Source: an uncultured Rhizobiaceae group bacterium (GTDB taxonomy: Bacteria > Pseudomonadota > Alphaproteobacteria > Rhizobiales > Rhizobiaceae). Taken from it: 64,000 nucleotides of DNA. The stretch covers positions 62,001 through 126,000 of the forward strand of contig CANMVS010000014.1 in assembly GCA_947501445.1 (NCBI GenBank), given 5' to 3'. The position numbers were made by a program, and so were the translations under genes. The notes under the pieces were generated by a model. That model ran no database searches and had not been told where the DNA came from. It worked only from the letters and a program-made list of their open reading frames with translations. Of the stretch, positions 1 through 13,300 are shown one piece after another (position 1 is the stretch's first letter; every line of letters starts with the position of its first letter).

Positions 1-1317
1 CGCAGTGACAGCCGCATAGGGCGCTGCCTCGGACCATTCTCCGGGTGGTGTCTCAAGTGTTATCTGCTCACTGAATTCTGCAATCTCGACATTGAGCGTA
101 CCCGGCTTTTCATGTCGCGGAATCCCATTGGCAGCCCGAGCCAGAATGACCTTGATGAGGGCGGCCATTCCTGACGCCGCCTCCAAATGCCCCAACTGTG
201 GTTTTAGAGCGCCTATTACAACAGGCTGAGCCCGACCCGCCACGTCACCATAGACATGGTTGATCGCTTCAACTTCTATGGCGTCACCAAGACGCGTTCC
301 CGTTGCGTGCGCTTCAACATATCCAATTTGACCGGGCTCGATTGCCGCCTGCTCAATGGCGCGGCGCATGATCGTGCCCTGGGCCGGTGCGTTGGGTGCT
401 GCAACGCCGTTGCCATGCCCGTCCTGTCCGCTCGATGCTGCCAAAATGACAGCATGGATCGGGTCACCATCCCGTTGCGCATCACTCAGCCGCCGCAATA
501 CTAAAGTGCCTGCCCCTTCGCCGCGCACGAACCCATCAGCATCTTCATCAAAAGAACGACTGCCGCCGGTGGCGGACCAAAGCCCATGATTGTCAATTGC
601 CTTGGACACCACATCCGACAATACAAGATTGACTGCAGCCACCACTGCATTGTCACACTCATTTCTGCGCAAGGCCTGACAGGCAAGATCAACCGCAACC
701 AGCGACGATGCACAGGCTGCATCAATGACATAGCTGGGGCCGCGTAGATCAAAATGATAGGAAACCCGTCCCGGCATAAGGCTGTGAAAACTGCCTGCAA
801 TGGCATGGCGTGCAAGCGAGGTGGGGCCATCCATCAAAGCGGCGGAAAAATCATTATTTTGTGCACCCAGAGCCAGATGAACGCTGGTTCTTGATCCGAT
901 CAACTGGCCACCGGCCAGGGCTGCATCTTCCATCGCATCGCGGGTAACTTCCAGCAACAGGCGCAAATGGGGGTCTGTGGCGATGGCCTCTTCAGCGTCC
1001 ATACCAAAGGCCTCAGCGTCGAATTCAGCGATACTATCAAAAAAACCGCCGACTTTGTAACGCTCGTCCCGTGGACCGGCCATATCCGAAATGCGCGCAG
1101 ATGATACCGGCCCGACAGCAGTGTCGCCACGCTGCAGAAAATCAGCAAATTCAATGGGTCCGTCAACACCCGGGAACCGGCATCCGATACCAACGACTGC
1201 AATCGGTTCGCGTTCCGCATGAATTCGCGCTTCCAGCTGCGCCCGCAATTGCACCATGGCAGCCGCTGTACGTCTGTTGATCAGTTCGGACCGTTTTTCG
1301 TCAGATTGACTGCTCAA
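1..1317 (-). CDS. PKS-1: modular polyketide synthase, N-terminal part (runs off left edge)
   Basis: Only the first 439 codons are present; the rest lies left of position 1. A short helical docking leader (about residues 1-38, charged, coiled-coil-like) is followed by a ketosynthase starting at EPIAVVGIGCRFPG. The active-site Cys is in DAACASSL (about residue 202), and the two His are in EAHATGT and in the LGH of ALKPQLGHLEAASG. The triad is therefore complete, but the surrounding motifs differ from every other KS here: DAACASSL instead of DTACSSSL, PHLRLLLE instead of PQQRLLLE, and PQLGH instead of TNIGH. The start is taken as TTG at 1317, which overlaps the TGA of PKS-2 (TTGA) and has a GGGGA 6 bases upstream. 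The first ATG, at 1257, would remove most of the docking helix. It is the third gene of the TEII / PKS-2 / PKS-1 transcript and probably accepts the chain from PKS-2, whose C-terminus ends in a matching acidic helix. Further domains cannot be seen. Confidence 0.9.
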   Translation of the reverse strand, partial: MSSQSDEKRSELINRRTAAAMVQLRAQLEARIHAEREPIAVVGIGCRFPGVDGPIEFADFLQRGDTAVGPVSSARISDMAGPRDERYKVGGFFDSIAEFDAEAFGMDAEEAIATDPHLRLLLEVTRDAMEDAALAGGQLIGSRTSVHLALGAQNNDFSAALMDGPTSLARHAIAGSFHSLMPGRVSYHFDLRGPSYVIDAACASSLVAVDLACQALRRNECDNAVVAAVNLVLSDVVSKAIDNHGLWSATGGSRSFDEDADGFVRGEGAGTLVLRRLSDAQRDGDPIHAVILAASSGQDGHGNGVAAPNAPAQGTIMRRAIEQAAIEPGQIGYVEAHATGTRLGDAIEVEAINHVYGDVAGRAQPVVIGALKPQLGHLEAASGMAALIKVILARAANGIPRHEKPGTLNVEIAEFSEQITLETPPGEWSEAAPYAAVTA

Positions 1318-4300
1318 ATCTTGTTCCCCAACAGCCGTTCGACCTCTGCCAATTGCTGCTCAAGGAGATCAAGCGTATCTGAGTCATCCAGATCACTGGT
1401 TTTTACCCCCGGCAAAGGCAGCGTCGCCGACTGTACACCCTTTGAAAGCCTACCATCGGACGTTTGAGAAAGAAATTCAACAACATCATCAACATGCGGG
1501 TGATTATAAACAAGCGTTCCGGGCACGCGATGGCCAAGCCGCGTACTCAGTGAGTCGGAAAACTCTGCCGCCAAAAGGGAATCCAGACCCATTTCCCGGA
1601 ATGGGCGAAGGGGATCAATTTCCTGATCTTGCGGCAGTTTCAGGACATTCCTGAGACACCCATTCACAAGATCACGAACTGAAACGTTGGGATCCACTTT
1701 AGGTTCCACCTTTGACCGGTCACCGGCACCGCGCCTGACCGGATCGGCCATATGCTCCAGAAGCGGAGACGCCGCCGCAATCTTTTCATAGGTGGACCAG
1801 TTCACATCCACAATAACCGGATCTATCGATCCACCTGCACACAGGTCAAAAACAGCACAGGCGCTGTCGGGTTCCATTGGTTCTATGCCGAAACGCCGCC
1901 AGGCCTCCTGCGCACCTTCGCCCAACCGGGCACCAATCCCGACGGACCACGGCCCCCATAAAATTGACGTTGCATGATATCCGGCTGAGCGCCTGTTTTG
2001 AACCAACAGTCCCAGGGCTGAATTGGCTGCCGCATAGGCAGCCTGCCCGGCTGATGGCAGCAAGGCTGTTACCGATGAAAACGCAATGAAATTCTGTAGC
2101 GAATTGTTACGGGTAAGCGCATCAAGCACCCGTGCGCCTTTTACCTTCGCTGCGAAAACCGTCTCAAAGGCGTCAGCACCAAGGTCAGCCAACTGTCCGT
2201 CAATCAGCGAGGCTGCGGTATGAATAACCGCGTTCAAAGGTTCGACCGATTGCACGATAGCGCGCATCTGTTCGTAGTCGGTGACATCGGCACGATGCAC
2301 CTCGACAATTGCACCCTCATGCCTCAATTCTTCAACCATCGTGTCCGATATCCCTACATGGTCAATCAGAACGAGTTTTTTTACGCCCGAGCGGACAAGG
2401 TGAAACGCGAGTGCACGGCCAACACCGCCCTGTGCGCCCGTTATCAGTGCGCAGTGCCAATGATGAACAGGATCAGCAATGGCAAAGGCTTTGCGCCCGA
2501 TAACAGTTCCGTTTCTCAAAAGTTCAAAGGTATCGGCCGCGCTGCTCAATGGCACCTGATCCACAGGCAATACAAATGCGCTGTGCTGCAGGTCAACCAA
2601 TGCTTCATCCATGAGCGTGGCAAAGGCTGTCGGTTTGTCCTTGGCCAGCCGATCGATATTAACCCGCGAACGCCCCAACGGACCATTTGTAAGGTCCACA
2701 AGGCGACCGTCAGGCTTCAGCAACTGCCGCGCTTCACTTGCCAATGAACCAAATGCACCAATGGCAAAATCAACACCTTGCCCCGCTGTTATCGCCCGAA
2801 CGGATTTTGAGAAGGCCTCCCGTGAGTTTACCAGGAATTTCACACCATGCTGGCGCAAAAAAGCATGTTTGTCAGGGTGCGCCGTCGCTACAATTGACAG
2901 TTCCAGCCGTTTTGCCATCGCCATTGCCGCCAGCCCAACGCCACTGCAGGCCTGATGGATCAGGACGGTTTTGTGCTTTTGCACCTGACCAATATCAAGG
3001 ATGGCATGGCGGGCCACCATCGCAGACAAAAGACCGGCTCCCGCAATCGACGGTGATAAATTGTCGGGACAGGCACGAACCAGTCGGGCATTGACGGTAA
3101 GATGCGATCGTATTGTTCCAGTACCATCAGGCATGTAGGCAACAACCAATTGCCCCATCTGATAGGCTTCAACACCTTCGCCAATAGCCACAACCTGTCC
3201 GGCGCATTCTGAACCAAAACCCTCAGTCGGCGGGTGCGTGCCGGCCGCGACCAGAACGTCACGAAAATTGGGTGCGGCCACGGTGACCGCTATCTCGATT
3301 TCGCCAGCCTTGGGCGATCGACGTTGCACAGCGGCTATATCTGCCTGTCCTTCAACAATTCCCATCAGGGCGTGCGGCACGCGCACATCGTCTGTTGTTC
3401 GTGCCTCCAACCGCTCGGCATAGCGGTGCCCTGCGCGCCAGGAAACCGCCGTTTCATCGCTGGTATCATCCAGCTCCGCGGCCAGAATTTCGACAGGATC
3501 ACTTTCCGGGTCCAGATCGACAACACGAAGTTCAATATCTGCACGCTCAAAAGCAATCGTTCTGGCAAGGCCCCATAATCCCGCACCGGCTGCTGCTGTC
3601 TGATCCGCCAACCCGCGGGGGGACACAGTACCGTGGGTCAGGACAATAAGACGCGACGCCTGCGGCAGATGCGATACATGATGCGCCATCTTGGCGAGGC
3701 ATGAAGGTTCTTCATCAGTTTCCGGCGCAAATACAATAACCTCTGGTGCATCCGCCCCGGCGGTTTCAAAAGCCTGGTGCAACAGGTTCTCAATGGACGG
3801 CGCTAATGCGCCGACTGCATGAATATTAGCCTTGCCCGGTGTGGACATCCGGTGCGAAATTTTCTGCCATCTGGCCACGCCGTGCCAGGGAGTTTTTGCG
3901 GCCTGCTTGACGGGCATCATGGTAAGCCCCTTTACACGCACCAGAACATTTCCATCTGCACCCTGGAGCACAACATCGGCTGATTGTTCACCGGTACGTT
4001 GAGCCTGAATGACATAGGGTTCAACCGGCAGGTTCCCTGTACGGACCATATCCTCCCAACCGGCGGCAACGCGTGCACATTCCTCAAAATCAAATAGTGC
4101 AGATGCTGTTTGAGCCACAGCCTCATATACCCCGCTAGGGAGCCCAAACCACCGGCGTTCCAAATCACCAAACGGGTTCAGATTGGCAATGACACGCCCA
4201 TCACTGCCGCGCAAACGCCTGATCGGCTTGAGCGTATCGCTCAATTGAAGGCCATGACGTTCAATACTGTCATAAAAGGCAGTATGATCCATTGACGCTT

Positions 4301-7300
4301 CGCCCCCCTCATCGAAAAGGGGATTGGCAGTCCAGTTCCCAACCACTGGCGTTGCTGTGAAAATGGTGGTCCATGTACCGTCGGCGTTTTCCTGATGAAG
4401 CGTCGTTTGACCATCAGGTCGGGCATGCTTTTGCAAACATTTATCCGTTTCCAAAAATAGCGGTGACACAAAGGACGCATCTTCTATTCGCACACCATCA
4501 ACGTCCTGTTCCTGAACCAGCAGGCTCAACAAAACACCGACATGGGCCATATATCCGGACGTTTCCAATTCGGGCCAGTCCGCAGGGCCGACAGCGTCAA
4601 CTGAAAGCCGTCCTTCAAATGAAGGAGACGCAAAGCTGTTGGAAAAGAAAGTCCGTACCCCTGTGGGAACAGCCACAGATTTTTTGGGGCCATCGCCAAC
4701 AGGCGGCCAGTGACTCACAGGTCGAAACGGATAGGCCGCCAGTGGCTCGGCATCGCGCGGCACAGCACCCAGAACAGCAGGCAGATCAACCGGTGAACCA
4801 GCCTGCCAAAGCGCGCCGGCCGCATGCATTATGGCTTCTTGTGGGTTGGCAAGATTGTATCCCGGCAGGAACGACGCGTCTGACACGGTTCCCCGGCTGA
4901 GCGCGGTCAATATTGGGCGCGGTCCAATTTCCAGTAGAAAATCACAGCCATAGGCGACGATATTGTTCAATCCCGCAGCGAAAGCCACCGGTTCGCGAAC
5001 CTGTCTGCGCCAGTCCTGTGCGTTTAACTGCCTGCGTTCCCTGCCATCCAGATTGGAAAAGACAGGCACCTTTGCATCCTGGATATTCAGTTGTTCTGCG
5101 GCAGCTTCCAATTCATCCAGAACGGGTTCCATCAATGCTGAGTGAAAACCATTGATGACCGGCAACGGACGTACCGGTATCATCATGTCTTCAAATTTTG
5201 CGACAGATGCTGACATCGCCTCTGATGGTCCGGAAATGACGATGTTTTCCGGTCCATTTATTGCAGCGATCGACACGCCTTCGCCCAAGCCTGCGCGAAC
5301 CGTTGGTTCATCCGCCAATACGGCGGCCATTTCACCGGTAGCTGTTGAGGCCATCAGTCGGCCACGTTCAACCACGAAACGCGCGGCGGCCTCCAGTTCC
5401 AGCATTTCAGCATGTGTCGCTGCGGATATTTCGCCCAGGGAATGTCCAAGAACAGCCTGGGGCTCAATTCCCCAACTGCGCCATAGAGCAGCCAGTCCCA
5501 TTTCAAAGGCAAACAATGCCGGTTGAGCCAAAGCCGTATCATCCAGCGATTGAGACGGTTCATTGAGAATTTGTAGGAGCGGCACAGGCAATAGTTCATC
5601 AATATGTCCGGCAATCCGGTCAATCATCTGCCTGAATACAGGTTCCGTTTGATAAAGCTGTCGTCCCATGCCGGCAGCTTGCGAGCCCTGCCCGGTGAAC
5701 AAAAAGGCGACCCGCGGCTGGCCTGCGCGTCTTATCGTGCCGCTTTCCAGAGCCGCCTTCGCCTCATCCACAGTTTGGACAATTACAGCCTGCCGGAATG
5801 GCAAAGACGCCTGCGACAGGGATGATTCCAGACACAGGCGCTGGAAATCACGGCCAGCCAGAACGCGCGCTGAAACCGCAGCAAAATCTGTCTCCCGGGC
5901 AGCCGACAGAGCAAGTAACATGGGCGTCTCAACCGCAGGTGTTAATACCGGTTTCTCCGGCGCTTCAACGATCAGATGTACATTTGTACCACTGGCACCA
6001 AATGCGCTCAGTCCGGCAATGCGACGCTCATTGCGCATTGGCCATTCACAGGCTTTGCCAACAATACGAATAGTATCGGAAGCAAGCTCAATCTGTGGAT
6101 TGAGCTGGTCAAAATGCAAATGCTGCGGCAGTTGTTCCGTCTGCGCTGCAACGATCAGTTTCATCAGGCCCGCGATGCCAGCGGCGGCTTCCGCATGGCC
6201 AATGTTGGTTTTGATGGAGCCCACAAGCAGCGGCCGCTCCGCAGAACCATAGGTATCTGACAGCGCGTGCGCCTCTATCGGATCTCCAAGCGTTGTTCCT
6301 GTTCCGTGTGCTTCAACATAGCTCACGTCCACAGCATCAACCTGGGCCGCCGCCAACGCACTGGTGATCACGGCACGCTGTGCCGCGCCATTGGGTACGG
6401 TGTACCCCCCGGACGCACCATCATGGTTCATCGCACTGCCCCGAATAACGGCAAGAACCCTGTCGCCATCAACCTGCGCGTCGCTCAACCGTTTGAGCAG
6501 CACAAGCCCGACACCCTCGGCGCGCACGTAGCCATCGGCCTGTGCATCAAAACTGGCGCAGCGGTGGTTTGGCGACAGCATCTGTGCAGCATTGAGTTGA
6601 GCGTTGGTATCTTCGCTTAAAATGAGATTGGCACCACCGGCCAATGCCAGATTGCATTCACTATTGTTCAAAGCCTGCGCGGCCAGATGTATGGCGGTTG
6701 CCGCAGACGAACAGGCCGTATCGACAGCAATCGACGGCCCTGCCAGACCAAAGGCGTGGGAGATACGTCCCGCCGCCGCATTCAAATAGCCCCCGCCGAC
6801 AGAATGCGCGTCTGTTACGCCCCGATCACGCAGTATTTTTGCATATTCCAACCCGGTCAGCCCGACATATACACCGGTCCCGGTTCCTTTAAGGTCAGCG
6901 GGTGCACGCCCGGAATGCTGTACCGCCTCCCAGGCGACTTCAAGCAGCAGCCTGTGCTGAGGGTCAATCTGCAGTGCTTCTCGTGGGCTGATGCCAAACA
7001 GATCAGCATCAAACTGATCCACTGCGTTCAACCAGCCGGCTTTGAGAGAGCCGTTACCTTGTGGCAGCGTTTCCGAGGCACGACTTTCAGGTGGCGTACC
7101 GACAGCATCGCCGCCGCCCTCCAAAAAGTCACGCAGCGATGGCAGGTCAACAACACCGCCCGGCAGCCGCAAACCGGCACCAATAATGGCAATTGCTTCG
7201 TGCGACGACGTCCGTACAGCCGGAACAGCGGTGGCCATTTCCGGCTCAGTCTGCATATCCGGAGAATAGTTGATCAGGCCCTGAATTGTCGGGGTCTCAA

Positions 7301-10300
7301 ACATTTCAACCGCGGCGATATCCCGATCCAGTATATCTTCCGCTTTTTGACGCAAATCCATCAGAGCGAAGCTGTCGAGACCAAGAGCAACAAAACCCGT
7401 ATCCGGATCAATGGTTTCGGGATCATCGACGCCCAGAATATCCGCAACGGCCTGCCGCAAGCGCGACAGCAATTCAGCATCTGAGCGGGGGCTTCGTTTT
7501 GTGCCTCGCCGACGTTTTTGCGCAAATTCGGACAGAAAGGGACGGGCTCTGCGGCTCTCGTGTGCTGCCAGAAACGCCGGCCAGCGGATGGAAGCGACGG
7601 CACCATCTCTGCCGCTGGCTGCCAGGGCAAAAGCAAGATCAATCGCCTCATTACCGCTCATAGGATCAAGGCCGATACGGTCAAATACCGCCTCATTTTG
7701 CGCATCCAGCATGCCGCCGCCTTCAACCCGTCCAAATTCAACCACCGTTACCGGCACATGCCTTTGCCGCCGCTTGCTTGCTATGGCGTGCAAAGCGCCA
7801 TTGGCTGCTGCATAGTCCGGCAAGGCACCATCACCCCAAAGGGCGGCGCCCGAACCAAACAGAACGAATTCGCGAACGGGCCAATCAGCTGATAAGTCAT
7901 CAAGTACCTGCGCGCCCAGCAATTTGGGTTCCAACATGTCGGCAGCGGTTCCGTGCCGGATGCCGGCCGCATGAATAATGGCACCAACCGGCAAAAGATG
8001 GGCTTCTATTTCACTGGCCGCCTGTTTCATTGCATCAGCATTGCTTACGTCTGCAGCGAAACACATAATTTTGGCACCGCGCTCGGTGAGATCGGCAAAC
8101 AGGCTGGTATCCGGTTTGCGCGAAATAAGAGCAAATTGCCGCGCACCGCGTTCAAACAGCCGCCGCACAATCTGTCGCCCGAGCCCACCAAAGGCACCTG
8201 TGACAAGGACAGACGTCTGGTGATCATGAATGTCGTTATCTGCAGCATTTTGAAGCAGCAGGCGCCGTAATCTTGGAACCTGCAGGGCCTCATCCCGGAT
8301 GGCAATTTCCGTTTCCTGTCTGCTGGGCGTCAATGCATGTGCCAATAGACGGTAATCATCTCCGCTGGCCGGTGCGGGCAAATCAACGCTGCCGCCCCAT
8401 ACATCCGGCAGAGACAATGCCAGTGACCGCCCAAGCGCAGTGACGGCGGCCGAGGATGCGGATACAACTTCGTCGTTTCCAACGCTGACACCGGATTGCG
8501 TGAGCAGATAGAATTGCCGGTCTGCAGCAGCAGCCAATCTCTTTATGGTTTCAACAGTGTCGGGCAGTTCGGCCAATGGGATATCGGGCTCAGCAACAAA
8601 CAGAACGCAGGGGCTTGTGGGCGTGTCACCATCATCAACGAGAGAAACATCGAGATCCAGTTCACTCCAGACTGCAGCGATTTCATGTGCAATTGCCCTG
8701 CAACCTGCAATCTCCCATTGACCAGAAATCTGAGCCGCAGGCGTTGGCAAATCCACCCAGTCAACCTGATAGGCCAGCCCATCGTCCTTGCTCAACCGTG
8801 GCGAAATGGCCAATCCTTCAACCCAGTGGCGCTTGCCGTTGAAGACGGTCCGAGGTAGCGGTGGTCGCGCATTGCTCTGATCAGGCGCCTCAGCCAAAAC
8901 AACATGCACATTGGTACCACTTGCACCAAAACTGCTTACCGCGGCATGGGGCTGGCCTTTGGCAAATGGTGTCGGCACCACGGGCACACTCAGGTGTTGG
9001 GCGCTCTCATCAATCAGCGGGTTGATGCTATTGAAATGAAGACCGGGGGGCGCTGTTTTGCGACGCAGGGCCGTTATCGCACGAATCAGCCCACCAACAC
9101 CGGAGGCTGTTTCCGCGTGGCCGATGTTGGTTTTGAAGGACCCGACCAGAGTCGGTGAACCACAATCAGTTCCAAGTGCAGCCACAAGCGCCGATGCTTC
9201 TATCGGATCACCAAGTGCTGTGCCGGTTCCATGCAGCTCAACATAGCCGATGGATGACGCTTCGATGCCCGCATTCGAGACGGCTGCTCGAATAACCTGC
9301 TCCTGCGCTGCACCGCTGGGCACCGTCATTCCACTTGCCCGGCCATCGTGGTTCATTGCCGACCCCTTGATCACAGCAATGATGGGATCGCCATCGGCAC
9401 TGGCAGCAGAAAGCGGTTTTAGAACGACCAGGCCACAACCTTCCGCCCGCACGAACCCATCGGCAGCGCGATCAAATGTGTGACACCGACCACTGGCAGA
9501 CAACATGCCCGCACGCGCCAGAATAACTGAGGTTTCAGGCGTAAGCATCAGATTGACCCCGCCAGCCAGCGCCATTTCGCATTCACCCTCTCTCAGCGCC
9601 CGGCATGCCAGATGCAGAGCTGTCAGAGAAGAAGAACAGGCCGTGTCCACCACCAGAGCCGGTCCCTCAAGACCAAGTGAGTGCGCGATGCGTCCGGCGG
9701 CGGTATTGCTGGGAAGTCCCATTATGGCTTGCGGTGCCAGTTGGTCAAAACCGGACCGTTTAACCATTTCAGCATAGTCAGACCCGGTTAGTCCGGCAAA
9801 AACCCCGGTGCGTGTACCCGACAGAGACCTGGGATCAATGCCGCCATGTTCCAGCGCGTGCCATGCCGTTTCCAGCAAAAGGCGTTGTTGGGGGTCCATA
9901 TAGGCAGCTTCAACCGGTGCAATATTGAAAAAGCCCGCATCAAAAACATCCACCTTATCAAGAAAGCCACCCCAGCGCCCGGGTGTGTCGCCATCGTTCT
10001 TGTCCGCCTCGCTGAAGTGACGCCAGTTCCAGCGCTCAGCAGGGACCTCACCAATAGCGTCCAGCCCTGAAAATACAGCTTCTTCGAAACTGTCAAGACT
10101 GGTAATGCCGCCGGGATAACGGCAGCCGACCCCGATAATCGCTATCGGTTCATCTGTATTGTTCTGAGGGTTTGCAGGCACACGATCAATGCCCTGTGTG
10201 GGATTGAGATATGCCGTCAGCCTGCCAATCGTCGGGTGGGAGAACAAAGCCGCAGCCGGGATTTCCCGGTTCAACGCTTTCCCGAGTTTTTGACGCAGGC

Positions 10301-13300
10301 GCACCGCGCTCAGTGAATCAAGACCAAGCTCAAAAAAGCCTCTGTCATTGGGAATATCCGAAGCATTTTCATAGCCGAGTGCCTCGGCAAGCTGCCGTCT
10401 GACAATATCCTCTGTGTCATTTCCGGCAATTACCAACTCAGCGGCTTGGCCTGTTCCTGTCGGGTGGACCTGCGTTTCGCCCGGCATGGCGCGAAAAAAG
10501 CCACGCTGTTGGTTGAAATCAACAACGGCTCTGAATCGTGACCAATCCACATCGGCTATTATTGCCTGGGGCTCTTCACCGGCTGCCAGTTGCCAGGCGG
10601 TGATGAAGGCTGTTTTTGCATCCATACTCCGCAGACCCATTTCCGCCAGCCGTTGATCTTCATGTGCATCAAGCAACCCGCGAACATCGAAACGACCAAA
10701 TCCGGCTGAAAATGTGCGTCGACCCCTGGCGGTTCTCTCATGGGCGAAAGCATCCATCGCGGCATTGGCCGCAGCATAGGCAGCATTGCCCCTGCCACCC
10801 CAGGTCCCTGCCGCTGAGGAAACCAGCAACATCAAATCAAGATCAACATTGCGCGTCAGTCCATCAAGGACCCGTGCACCGGTCAGTTTGGGTGGCAGGG
10901 CAATATCCAGAGCATCAGCATCATTTCCAGCCGCATGAATAATGGCGGCAAGTGGTCTTTGAAGACGATCAAGTGCCGCGCCAATGGCAGCTTCATTCGT
11001 GACATCTGCAAAAAGAAGATCAAGGTGAACACCGCGCAATCTCATTTTTGCCAGGGCAACTTCAGTTGCTTCATTGGGTCGTGTTCGCCCCATAAGAGCG
11101 ATATGTGAGGCACCAAGATCAACTAGCGCTTCGGCAAAGGAGAGCCCGAGCGTTCCGAAGCCACCGGTTATCAGATAAATCGCATCAGAGCGTATTGGCA
11201 GCCCATTGTTGTGCGCAGCTTCATCAATCGGCACCAGTCTGGCCGCCTGCGGCCCGTTCTGCTTTATGCGAATACGGTCTTCATTGTCTGGCAAATAGGG
11301 GAGCTTGGCGGCATCCTCAAAATTGTCCAGCTGCACAAAACCGCCATTCCTGTTTGATTGCGAAGCAAGAAGGCTAAGCAGGTAGGCCCGCTCCAGTTCA
11401 TAGCGTGGCTTTTCATCGTCGCAATGTGTGATCAGACGGACACGTCCAAACCGTGTTTGTGCGCTGACCGCGTCCAGCAGTGATGCGATATCCATGGCAG
11501 GCGCTGTTGGTTCCAGCAGCCAAGTTTCACGGAATTCTCCCGCATCAGGCAGTTGGTTGCTCACGAAAACATTGTGCGTTGTTGCCTGCAGTGCCTGCGC
11601 AACGGACCTGGCATTCACACCGTCGCCGACGATGAGAAAGGCATCGTGCGACGGCGCGGCACGCGCGACAATGATACTTTGTCGATCCCCGTCAGATTTG
11701 ACGGCAACTGCATCAAATCCACTCGACAGCAATGCCGCGCGCCATTGTTCCGTGCTTAAAAGCGCAGAATTTGTTCTGACTGCATCATCAAACAGCCACC
11801 AGCCGTCCAGCGTTCCAAACACCAGATCAAGCCAACCCGCTTCGCCGGTAATTTCACCAAGGATCAGCAGCCCACCCGGGCGAAGCGTGGCGCGCACATT
11901 GGCCAAAGTCGCCTGAATATCGCGTGTGGCGTGGAGAACATTAATCGCCATAACCGCATCGAAGGGCTTTGCCTGTAATTGTTCTGGTGGTTCCTGCTCA
12001 ATATCCAGGAGTGCCGTTTCGAACCCGTCTGTCGCACCAAACCGCTCTTCAGCGCTCGAAAGGAATGCCCGTGATATGTCAGAAAATACGTATTGTGCAT
12101 CTTTGGGCAGGTGCTTTAAAAGCTGTGTTGCTGTTGCGCCCGTGCCTGCCCCGATCTCCAGAAAGCGCCGCCCGCCAGCGCTGCAGATTTGCTGAAAGAC
12201 CTGTCCAACCCAATGCGACTGCGTTGCGGAAAATGCCGCCTTTGAATAAAGCGCTGCCAGCAGATCAGACTCTCCATCGGGAAACAAAATGGACAGCGGG
12301 TTGGTCTTGCCGGACAAAATGTCAGGCAGCGCTTGCCCAACACGGGTAATCAATTGACGCTCGATATCATATCCGGCGAGCCTACCTGCATCGCCGTCGG
12401 AACCTTCAGCCAACCGTTGCAACGCGGCGCGTTGGCGTGTTTGAACAAGATTGGGATCAACCCCAGATGGCATGTTTGCCAGTGAATTGGATGCGTATCC
12501 CGCTGCCAGAGCGTCAAGCTTCGATGTGCCCGTGGCCGGCGGTGCGTCGTCAAGGGCACTCATCAAACCGTCGGGTTCGCCAAGTTCAACCAGTGGATCA
12601 GGGAGCGGAATATAGGCTACCTGATAGCCGAGCGATCCATTGTCATTTGTCTTCGGCCAATATTGCTTGCGTTGAAATGGATATGAGGGAAACACTGTTG
12701 ATTGGCGCACGAAGGCGGCGTCGAACGCCTCCCAATCGACACTTACACCAGCCTGCCAAAGTTCAGCGACCAATTGGCATAGCGCTTCACAAACCGGTTC
12801 CTGACCAAGATGAATGGCGTGAGCACCAAAGCTGCAGGAAACACAATTGGTTTCATTGACCGCACCCGTTCCTGCTTCGCCGGATTGTTCATAGGCAATT
12901 GTGTTGTCAATACATTGGGCGATTTCACCGGCTGCCCCCTGCCCTTTGACAGCAAGTGCAACACCCCAGTGCCTGAGAATTTTGCCAATCAATACGCCTG
13001 CCGCAAGACTGGATTTTTTGTCGGCTGTCAAAGCACTGTTTGTGGAATCGTGCAATTGCAGATCGAAAGCGGTTTCCACACCATCAGCAATTTCATTGAT
13101 CGCCGGGTCTATGGAGCGCCAATGGGAAAGGCCATCCAAATTCGGCATGCCGCCGTCAAAACACAAAGTAGCGTTTTGTGCTTCCGGTGAAGCGTTTGAA
13201 CCAGCCACTTCATCGCGCGGCAAATCAGTAGCGATCGCGCGCAGTTTCATCTGCAGGGTTTCAATGTCATTGGCTACAACGGCTACCCGAACGGAAAGTG

